DNA from: Methanosarcinaceae archaeon
Lineage (GTDB): Archaea > Halobacteriota > Methanosarcinia > Methanosarcinales > Methanosarcinaceae
Length of the DNA stretch: 5,648 nucleotides
Assembly: GCA_030596385.1 (NCBI GenBank)
Contig: JAUVKD010000082.1
Location: 1-5,648 of the forward strand
Reading direction: 5' to 3'
A program made the translations under genes and the position numbers. Positions 1 to 5,497 of the stretch are shown here, piece after piece. Position 1 is the stretch's first letter, and each line of letters starts with the position of its first letter. A model generated the notes under the pieces. It was not told the origin of the DNA, searched no databases, and saw only the letters and a program-made list of their open reading frames with translations.

Positions 1-827
1 CCCAATCGCAGGGCATTGCTGATAGCCTTTGAATTTACACTCCTGCCATTTACAAAGAACAACTGCAGGTCATTTCCGCTTCTGGTAAGTTTTGGTTTTG
101 ACACAAAACCAGATACTTTCGCCCATTCTGACCCGAATGAAATGGGAATCATATCTTTTGCCACATTATTTCCAAGCACATGTATGATCCTGTCAAAAAG
201 CCCGCTTGAAGCGGGCGCGCGGAGTATCACCTTTTTGTTGTTGATAAGCGTAAAAGAGATACCCGTGTTTCCAAGCGCATATCTTGTAACAACATCCGTT
301 ACATGTGCAAGTTCTGTGCGGTCGCTTTTAAGATATTTTTTTCGAGCAGGAGTATTGTAAAACAGGTTTTCCACAATAACCCGGGTCCCGACCGCAGTCC
401 CGACATCCGTTACCCCCTTTAGATCACCACCTTCAACAATTACTTTTGTACCGGATATATCATCGTTTTGTCGTGTTATGATCGTACATTTTGATATCGC
501 TGCAATGGATGAGAGCGCTTCCCCACGAAATCCCATTGTAGAGATTGAAAAAAGGTCCTCTGCAGTCCTGATCTTGCTTGTGGCATGCTTCAAAAAAGCA
601 ATGGATACGTTATTTTTGCTCATTCCGCATCCGTTATCCACAACTGACATCATTATCGGCAGATACCCCTCCACTTCCACTCGAACATCAGTAGCAGAAG
701 CATCAACTGCATTATCAATAAGTTCCTTGATCACCGATGCCGGACGCTCTATTACTTCACCGGCAGCAATTTTGTTTATTGTAGTTTCATCAAGGATACA
801 TATCTTATTTTTCGTATTATTTTTCAT
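1..827 (-). CDS. mutL: DNA mismatch repair protein MutL, N-terminal part (runs off the left edge)
   Basis: MutL is the GHKL-family ATPase that links mismatch recognition by MutS to strand incision. The minus strand is open from the ATG at 827-825 to the window edge, giving 275 codons plus two bases, and it aligns with the family throughout. Visible motifs are IAAGEVIERP (residues 20-29), the catalytic Glu35 and Mg-binding Asn39 in KELIDNAVDA, the DNGCG loop (64-68), HATSKI (81-86), GFRGEAL (99-105), VGTRV (146-150), FYNTPAR (156-162) and FVNGR (258-262). Together these cover the ATPase domain and most of the S5-like transducer domain. The C-terminal dimerisation and possible endonuclease domain lies outside the window, so the presence of the metal-binding endonuclease motif cannot be judged. 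The start codon overlaps the mutS stop as ATGA. A weak AAGGATC ribosome-binding-like stretch lies just upstream, inside mutS. Co-transcription with mutS and translational coupling are inferred from this. All catalytic ATPase residues that can be seen are intact. Confidence 0.96.
   Translation of the reverse strand, partial: MKNNTKNKICILDETTINKIAAGEVIERPASVIKELIDNAVDASATDVRVEVEGYLPIMMSVVDNGCGMSKNNVSIAFLKHATSKIRTAEDLFSISTMGFRGEALSSIAAISKCTIITRQNDDISGTKVIVEGGDLKGVTDVGTAVGTRVIVENLFYNTPARKKYLKSDRTELAHVTDVVTRYALGNTGISFTLINNKKVILRAPASSGLFDRIIHVLGNNVAKDMIPISFGSEWAKVSGFVSKPKLTRSGNDLQLFFVNGRSVNSKAISNALRL
195..216 (-). other. Intrinsic-terminator-like hairpin plus T-run inside mutL
   Basis: On the minus (coding) strand GCCCGCT-TCA-AGCGGGC (216-200) forms a perfect 7-bp GC-rich stem with a 3-base loop. 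It is followed at once by TTTTT (199-195). In a bacterium this would be read as a Rho-independent terminator. Here it lies within intact mutL coding sequence, at codons for A-P-A-S-S-G-L-F. The structure is seen directly; any effect on transcription is unknown. Archaeal termination depends mainly on T-runs, and a run of five is short. Confidence 0.4.
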
Positions 828-3502
828 GCTGTTGATCCTTCATCATTACCCGCTTTTTTCTTAAGTTCATTGAGTGCATTCAATGCATCAAGTGGTGTCA
901 TCCCGTTGACATCCATATTAATAAGTTCATCCAGAACAGGATGGCTTTTGTTTTGATCCCTTATATCATCAGAATCAAAAAGGATCAATTGGGTGTATTT
1001 CGCATTGGACTTGCCTCTAGTCCTGCTCCTGCTGCCCTGATCATTGCTCATTATACTCTCGTTCTCGATATCATGCAATATTTCATTTGCCCTTTTGGTA
1101 ACCTTCTGCGGAACCCCTGCAAGCCGCGCCACATGAATACCGTAACTCCTGTCGGTCGCACCAGGCATGATCTTGCGCAGGAATATAAGTTCATGTCCAT
1201 TTTCCTTAACTGCAATGTGATAGTTCTTGACACGTTTGTGTGAATTTGCAAGGTCTGTGAGCTGATGGTAATGCGTTGCAAAAAGAGACCTTATCCCGAC
1301 TCGTCCTTTGTTGTGTATGTATTCCACTACCGCTTTTGCAATGCTGTATCCATCATATGTACTCGTACCGCGCCCGATCTCATCAAGGAGCACAAGGCTT
1401 TGCGGGGTTGCATTGTTCAGAATATTGGCAAGTTCGATCATCTCCACCATAAACGTGCTCTGGCCGCTTGCAAGATCGTCAAATGCACCAATTCTCGTAA
1501 ACACCCTGTCAGCGATTCCGATGGATGCATACGATGCAGGGACAAAGCAACCTGCCTGCGCCATGATCACAATGAGTGCTATCTGGCGCATGTACGTGGA
1601 TTTACCTGCCATATTAGGTCCTGTTATCAGCATGAACTGGTTATCCGTACAGTCCATTTCCGTATCATTTGGAACAAAACCTCCGGACACAGAATTTTCC
1701 ACAACCACATGCCGTCCATCCCTAATAAGTATCTTGCAGTCGTTACTGATACCCGGGCGCACGTAATTGTTATTTGTCGCTACTTCGGCAAAGTTTGCGA
1801 TCACATCAAGTTCACCTATTAGTGCAGCAGTCTGCTGCAACTCTTTCGATCGCCCGGCAATGATAGCATTTATTCGGGTAAGGAGCTCGTATTCAAGAGC
1901 CACCATTTTTTCATCGGCAGATAGGATCATTCCCTCTCGTTCCTTGAGTTCGGGTGTGTAGAACCGTTCGGCATTGGCCAGGCTCTGTTTCCTGATGTAA
2001 TCATCCGGAACATGTGCGATATTGATTTTCGTAACTTCGATATAGTATCCGAATACTCTATTGTACCCTACCTTGAGAGATTTGATACCTGTCCGATCGC
2101 GCTCTTTTTGCTGGAATTTGACGATCCACTGTTTTCCATTCCTTGCCATATCCTTAAGTTCGTCCAGTTTTTCGTTGTATTCTGATTTTATCATTCCTCC
2201 TTCCCTGACAGTTACCGGCGGCTCGTCAACGATTCCCTGCTCGATAAGGTCGATGAGGTCATTGAGTTCGGTAAAATTCTCAAGTCCCTGCCTGATATTG
2301 TCCAGCATGCCCGAATCAATACAATCGCTAAAGGAATCGATGATTGTAGGCACTACCACAAGTGAACTTTTGAGTGCTACAAGATCACGGGCATTGGAAT
2401 TTCCGTACACGATTCGCCCGATGAGACGTTCGATATCGCGAACGTATGACAGGTTTGACCGCAGTTCAATGCGAAGAAATGTGTTGTTTTTCAGTTCCTC
2501 GACAGCATCAAGCCTGCTATTGATGTCTTTTATAGAGATTAGCGGCTTGAGCAGCCATTTCCGGAGCAACCTAGTGCCCATGGGTGTCTTTGTTTCGTTT
2601 AACACATTTAGAAGTGAGGTATCATCCCCCTCCTCGCGCATGGTTTTTGTAATCTCAAGATTTCGCAGGGTGATGGAGTCCAGTATCATGAACTCGGATT
2701 CGGAATAAGTCTTGAGGGTATGGATATGCCCGAGTTCACGCATCTGTGTAGCGGTGGCATATTGAAGTGCTGCGCCGGCAGAGGAAATGGCACATGGTAA
2801 ATTTTCACATCCCATACCTTTAAGTGTGGCTACATTGAAATGCTCCTGCAATCGCTTTTTTGAGTCTTCAACCCCGAATGCACTGGCATCGAATTCGTGG
2901 ACTATTATTTTCAGTTCTCCCAGCCGTTCGGCAATTTCTACATTTTCAGACAGGGCAGGTGGCATGATACACTCGGCAGGCCGCATTCGTGCTGCTTCGC
3001 TTGCTATCATGTCATACGGGGCGTTATCCTTGAATTCTGTTGTGAGAAACTCTCCTGTAGAAAGGTCAAGAAATGATACTCCAAATTCAGATCCGGTCGG
3101 ATTTCCAGATAACGCCATGAGATAATTATTGGCAGGGTCGGCAAACATGGATGAATCGATTGCAGTACCTGGCGTAACAACCCTCACAACTCCTCTTTTC
3201 ACAACACCCCTGGCTTTTTTAGGATCTTCAAGTTGCTCACAGATAGCCACTTTATATCCTTTCTTGATAAGACGCGGCAGGTAGTTATCAATGGCATGAT
3301 AGGGTATTCCTGCAAGAGGCATCTTTTCGCCATCCTTTCCCTTGCCGCGTGTTGTGAGCGTAATCTCAAGTTCATGCGCGATGGTCTTTGCGTCTTCTCC
3401 GAACGATTCGTAAAAATCACCCATCCTGAAGAATATCAGCGCATCCTTGTGCTGTTTTTTCGCGTCGTAGTATTGCTGCATCGCAGGGGTAAGTTTACTC
3501 AT
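824..3502 (-). CDS. mutS: DNA mismatch repair protein MutS (MutS1 type)
   Basis: MutS binds mismatched or looped-out bases as a dimer and, in its ATP state, recruits MutL. From the ATG at 3502 the protein has 892 residues, somewhat longer than the 853 of E. coli MutS. The mismatch-binding domain shows GDFYESF with the wedge Phe30 and Glu32, followed by the GIPYHA and CEQLEDP blocks. The connector, lever and clamp regions fill the middle and include the GYNRVFGYYIEVT block. The ATPase domain has Walker A GPNMAGKST (628-636), the DDLASGQSTF signature (675-684), Walker B LVLLDE (703-708), GRGTSTYDG (710-718) and the FATHYH histidine (744). The C-terminus has a QLILF motif (838-842) and an MTPLDALNAL helix (868-877) like the bacterial tetramerisation tail. 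The frame stays open to an upstream ATG at 3541, which would add 13 residues. The 3502 start is preferred because AAGGT lies 8 nt before it and the protein then begins MSKLTPAM, as in family members. The gene is followed by mutL with a 4-base overlap. It looks intact and functional. Confidence 0.97.
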   Translation of the reverse strand: MSKLTPAMQQYYDAKKQHKDALIFFRMGDFYESFGEDAKTIAHELEITLTTRGKGKDGEKMPLAGIPYHAIDNYLPRLIKKGYKVAICEQLEDPKKARGVVKRGVVRVVTPGTAIDSSMFADPANNYLMALSGNPTGSEFGVSFLDLSTGEFLTTEFKDNAPYDMIASEAARMRPAECIMPPALSENVEIAERLGELKIIVHEFDASAFGVEDSKKRLQEHFNVATLKGMGCENLPCAISSAGAALQYATATQMRELGHIHTLKTYSESEFMILDSITLRNLEITKTMREEGDDTSLLNVLNETKTPMGTRLLRKWLLKPLISIKDINSRLDAVEELKNNTFLRIELRSNLSYVRDIERLIGRIVYGNSNARDLVALKSSLVVVPTIIDSFSDCIDSGMLDNIRQGLENFTELNDLIDLIEQGIVDEPPVTVREGGMIKSEYNEKLDELKDMARNGKQWIVKFQQKERDRTGIKSLKVGYNRVFGYYIEVTKINIAHVPDDYIRKQSLANAERFYTPELKEREGMILSADEKMVALEYELLTRINAIIAGRSKELQQTAALIGELDVIANFAEVATNNNYVRPGISNDCKILIRDGRHVVVENSVSGGFVPNDTEMDCTDNQFMLITGPNMAGKSTYMRQIALIVIMAQAGCFVPASYASIGIADRVFTRIGAFDDLASGQSTFMVEMIELANILNNATPQSLVLLDEIGRGTSTYDGYSIAKAVVEYIHNKGRVGIRSLFATHYHQLTDLANSHKRVKNYHIAVKENGHELIFLRKIMPGATDRSYGIHVARLAGVPQKVTKRANEILHDIENESIMSNDQGSRSRTRGKSNAKYTQLILFDSDDIRDQNKSHPVLDELINMDVNGMTPLDALNALNELKKKAGNDEGSTA

Positions 3503-3510
3503 TTTCTGGT

Positions 3511-3515
3511 ACCTT
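3511..3515 (-). promoter_or_regulatory. Ribosome binding site deciding the mutS start
   Basis: On the minus strand AAGGT lies 8 nt upstream of the ATG at 3502-3500. No purine-rich Shine-Dalgarno-like stretch precedes the alternative in-frame ATG at 3541-3539. This supports the shorter MutS. The match to the archaeal consensus GGAGGTGA is partial, so the evidence is moderate. Confidence 0.5.
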
Positions 3516-3559
3516 GAATTTATTGGTTTTTTATTGTACATAAAGTTCAGTAACTAACA

Positions 3560-3604
3560 CTTTTTAAGCATTATACCCCTATAATTTCTGAGACTTTAAA
3601 TAAT
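3560..3604 (-). promoter_or_regulatory. Possible archaeal promoter of the mutS-mutL operon
   Basis: Two AT-rich boxes on the minus strand could bind TBP. TTATTTAAAG (3603-3594) would place the transcript start near 3572. CTTAAAAAG (about 3569-3561) would place it near 3539, just after the upstream in-frame ATG, leaving a leader of about 37 nt before the preferred start. Neither is a strong consensus match and the region is AT-rich overall, so the choice is open. Confidence 0.25.
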
Positions 3605-4033
3605 TTGTGCATATCTAACAAAGTCTTAAAAAAGTCATTGAGGATGAATGATTTAAATAAGTACAGATACTTTCAAGAAACTATATTTAAACTATTTTTA
3701 GAAATCAACTTAAATTTATCAAAACCGTTAACAAATACACTTTCGATTTTGATTGTCTGCTTATTGGAAAACAACAAAGTACATATTTCAAAATTGGGCG
3801 AATCATTAGCTGTTAACGATCCAAGTGAAATGGCATAATAGAGTGCAGTATCACGAAAGTTTGGACACAATACATTCTCTGCAGATGCCAGATGACGCAT
3901 TCTGGTCAAGACTTCCAGATGGATCAAATTAAATGTATTCTTCAAACGCATGGAGGCAGAATTGTGAGAAAATTCAGTAAGTGGAAGTGAGTATATAATG
4001 TCAAAACATTTGGGACTACACACCTAAATTATT
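3599..4033. mobile_element. Possible decayed, internally deleted insertion sequence
   Basis: This stretch between mutS and the lipoprotein gene begins with a transposase-like N-terminal piece (3644-3838), whose start codon sits about 45 bp inside the left end, as is usual for an IS. The outer ends carry inverted AATAATTT (3599-3606) and AAATTATT (4026-4033). Weak further similarity runs inwards (GTGCATATCTAACAAAG against GTGTGTAGTCCCAAATG on the other strand). From 3839 to 4033 I see no convincing coding frame. A 116-codon minus-strand frame (4023-3673) has no recognisable domain, and its second half is antisense to the transposase-like piece. The 8-bp repeats are AT-rich and could arise by chance, and no target duplication was found. 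The element as a whole is therefore an inference. Confidence 0.3.
3644..3838 (+). pseudogene. N-terminal fragment of a probable IS transposase
   Basis: An open frame of about 64 codons starts at an ATG preceded by TTGAGG and reads MNDLNKYRYFQETIFK and onwards. It continues with a helical block containing the motif LLENNKVHISKLGESLAV. From memory this resembles the N-terminal region of IS4-superfamily transposases common in Methanosarcina, where the next block is normally a QKIRRFL-type segment followed by the DDE catalytic domain. Here two stop codons (TAA TAG) come straight after SEMA, and no catalytic domain follows in any frame. The piece is therefore best read as a broken remnant. The frame is open slightly further upstream, to an ATG at 3605, but 3644 has the better ribosome-binding context. 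Family assignment is tentative. The alternative is a chance or orphan small ORF. Confidence 0.45.
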
Positions 4034-4037
4034 GAAT

Positions 4038-4059
4038 CGAAACTTATATATATAAGTTT
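4038..4059 (+). promoter_or_regulatory. BRE/TATA promoter within a 20-bp perfect palindrome, upstream of the lipoprotein gene
   Basis: AAACTTATAT followed by ATATAAGTTT (4040-4059) is a perfect 20-bp palindrome. On the plus strand CGAAA (4038-4042) resembles an archaeal BRE and is followed directly by the TATA-like CTTATATATA. This predicts a transcript start near 4075 and a leader of about 50 nt before the ATG at 4127. Because the box is symmetric, it could also direct minus-strand transcription starting near 4023. A dimeric regulator could also bind the palindrome. Promoter function for the plus-strand gene is likely; the other roles are speculation. Confidence 0.55.
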
Positions 4060-4115
4060 ATATTTATATATTATATTATCAAACAAAGTTACTACGGCTG
4101 GACAAGTAAATAAAA

Positions 4116-4120
4116 GGAGG
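4116..4120 (+). promoter_or_regulatory. Strong Shine-Dalgarno site of the lipoprotein gene
   Basis: GGAGG, within AAAAGGAGGAC, lies 6 nt before the ATG at 4127. It is the best ribosome binding site in the window and fixes the start of the lipoprotein gene. Confidence 0.8.
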
Positions 4121-4126
4121 ACGCAA

Positions 4127-4627
4127 ATGGATAAAATAAAATCAATTTCATTTTTTTTGCTTGTGATTATCTTTTCACTTCTCATTTCTGGTTGTATAAG
4201 TGATAAACCAGAAAATGTATTGGAAAAAGAGGTAAAATATTTTGAAAATGGAGATTATGAAAAACTTTTCAATTTGTATGTGAATCCAATCACATTACAA
4301 CCATATTCTCAAGAGGAAAAAGAAGCAATAATTCAACTCATGACGATGTATCTTGGTTCTGAAGGGACAAAAGTAAAGGTCTATGATTTTGAAATTATTA
4401 AGAAAGAAAAAATCAATGATGAAAGATATTTAATTACTACATATGTTAAATACACTGCAATGGGGGAAACTAATGAAGAAACCGAAACAAGAGTAGTTGT
4501 AAAAGTTAATGGTGAATGGAAAATAGCAGAAGAGTTACCCACACCCGGCTTCGGAATTCTTTCAGGAATAATAAGTTTAGTTGGAATCATTTATTTATCC
4601 AGAAGAAATAAAAAATCAGGTATATAA
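4127..4627 (+). CDS. Small surface lipoprotein with a lipobox and a C-terminal PGF-CTERM sorting signal
   Basis: This 166-residue protein has a short basic N-terminus, a hydrophobic segment (about residues 7-20) and a lipobox ISGC with Cys23, so it should be exported and lipidated at the N-terminus. Residues from about 28 to 135 form a hydrophilic domain. It opens with a helix (NVLEKEVKYFENGDYEKLFNLY) and ends in beta-type strands closing with VVVKVNGEWKIAEE. This pattern recalls NTF2-like or DUF4878-type lipoproteins, but the assignment is tentative. The C-terminus is a classic PGF-CTERM: PGF (140-142), a hydrophobic stretch (143-158), then RR (159-160) and further basic residues. In haloarchaea the enzyme ArtA removes such signals and couples the protein to a membrane lipid. 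The mature product would therefore sit outside the cell membrane, perhaps anchored at both ends. The specific role is unknown. A strong GGAGG site and an upstream TATA element support the start. A gene for a membrane protein follows after 86 nt. The sequence is clearly richer in A and T than mutSL. Confidence 0.85.
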   Translation: MDKIKSISFFLLVIIFSLLISGCISDKPENVLEKEVKYFENGDYEKLFNLYVNPITLQPYSQEEKEAIIQLMTMYLGSEGTKVKVYDFEIIKKEKINDERYLITTYVKYTAMGETNEETETRVVVKVNGEWKIAEELPTPGFGILSGIISLVGIIYLSRRNKKSGI

Positions 4628-4713
4628 AGTTTTATTGATAGTGAATTCTAAAATTTTAAAGTGGAAAGTAGTGTTGGAAGGATATTAAATAAATATAAAA
4701 TGTGGTGTTAAAT

Positions 4714-5172
4714 ATGGAAGAAATGGAGAAGAAGATAATATTTAAGAGAAATCCTGTAGGTATATCTGGAGGAGTAATACTTATAATTTCTGCACTCTTG
4801 GCATGGATAGAGATTCCTTATTTAGGTGGAGGAAACCTAATAGACATAACCAGATTAATTACAGGATTATCTGACTTTGGAGGGTCAGAAGGAGCACTGT
4901 ATTCTTTAGTTTTCATCGCCGTTCTGGTTTTGGTTCTGGGAGGCGGTATAGTAGCTTTATTTAAGCACGAAACCGGTGGAGGCATGGCTATACTAGGTCT
5001 GATAATATTTACAATTATCGCTTTAGTATTGCAGTCTGACTTGAACAAAAGTCTGGGATCTTTATATTCAGTCAACATATTTTCCTTTCTAGGCATCGGA
5101 TACTACCTTGCTTGGGTAGGAGCAATTGTTTCGATATTTTCCAAAATGATAGAAAAAAAAATATTTGGTTGA
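4714..5172 (+). CDS. Four-helix integral membrane protein of unknown function
   Basis: I do not recognise the family. From the ATG at 4714 the protein has 152 residues. A short charged N-terminus (MEEMEKKIIFKRN) is followed by four likely membrane segments at about residues 15-37, 61-83, 90-106 and 122-142, and by a basic tail (KMIEKKIFG). The basic residues at both ends suggest that N- and C-termini face the cytoplasm. The loop between the first two segments is glycine-rich and should lie outside. No catalytic or metal-binding motif is visible. The frame also allows a GTG start at 4702 (four extra residues) and an ATG at 4723. The 4714 start has a partial GGTG site 6 nt upstream and is chosen on that weak ground. 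The gene lies 86 nt downstream of the lipoprotein gene on the same strand, so joint expression is plausible, although AT-rich sequence in the gap could hold its own promoter. No clear terminator separates them. Confidence 0.75.
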   Translation: MEEMEKKIIFKRNPVGISGGVILIISALLAWIEIPYLGGGNLIDITRLITGLSDFGGSEGALYSLVFIAVLVLVLGGGIVALFKHETGGGMAILGLIIFTIIALVLQSDLNKSLGSLYSVNIFSFLGIGYYLAWVGAIVSIFSKMIEKKIFG

Positions 5173-5497
5173 CTGAAAGAGGGAGAAAAATGTATCCACT
5201 TTAAAAGCAGGGTAAAATACATATTCGGATTATCTTTATCAATAGCCTTAGCAGGTTTTTGGTTTCAATAAGGAGTCAGTTGCTCTTTAATTTGAAGTGC
5301 ATATGGAAAAATGAATCGCGAGAAGAGAATAAGTTTGGCAGTGGCATATATTTTGGGGAGAAGGAAATAAAACATGCATCAAGGATGCACCCGATTTCCT
5401 CCCTCAATCTCATCGACGTAATCAGTAATCAGGTTTACATCGAGAATTTCAATAAATGGTTTGGAGAGTCGTGTTATTTACTGTAACTCCTCAAAAT
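5173..5497. other. Apparently degraded intergenic region with short broken frames
   Basis: No intact gene is convincing here. A good ribosome-binding-like GAGGGAG (5179-5185) precedes an ATG at 5190, but that frame stops after four codons. A neighbouring frame (5173-5271, in phase with the membrane protein gene after its TGA) encodes a hydrophobic stretch, VKYIFGLSLSIALAGFWFQ, and then stops. This suggests a frameshifted small membrane protein. A 75-codon plus-strand frame (5259-5486) has no recognisable features. A 32-codon minus-strand frame (5477-5379) looks slightly more protein-like but lacks a start. A small stem, TGCATC-AAG-GATGCA (5375-5389), is present. The picture fits remnants left after insertions. 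Confidence 0.4.

Noticed and set aside
16..864. Plus-strand frames of 114 and 128 codons at 16-360 and 478-864
   Set aside because: Both are antisense to mutL, whose motifs are unmistakable on the minus strand.
1265..1822. A 185-codon plus-strand frame within mutS
   Set aside because: It is antisense to the most conserved MutS ATPase region. Its cysteine/histidine-rich translation is an artefact of the opposite strand and matches no family.
2061..2708. A 215-codon plus-strand frame within mutS
   Set aside because: It is a serine-rich shadow of the MutS lever and clamp region, with no domain and no ribosome binding site.
3673..4023. A 116-codon minus-strand frame beginning MCSPKCFD
   Set aside because: It has no recognisable domain or ribosome binding site, and half of it is antisense to the transposase-like fragment. 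A leaderless transcript from the palindromic TATA box remains possible, so it is mentioned but not called.
4649..4700. AT-rich boxes between the lipoprotein and membrane protein genes as a separate promoter
   Set aside because: The closest TATA-like box (about 4690-4699) would start transcription at or after the start codon, and the others are weak in a generally AT-rich stretch.
5170..5268. Readthrough of the TGA at 5170-5172 extending the membrane protein by 32 codons
   Set aside because: The known methanogen recoding in Methanosarcinales uses TAG for pyrrolysine, not TGA. No selenocysteine insertion element was seen, and the upstream product is already complete.
5375..5389. TGCATC-AAG-GATGCA stem as a terminator
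   Set aside because: The stem is only 6 bp, is not GC-rich and has no T-run after it on either strand.
5259..5486. A 75-codon plus-strand frame
   Set aside because: It has a GTG/TTG-type context without a good ribosome binding site, no motif, and overlaps conflicting fragments on both strands in a region that looks degraded.
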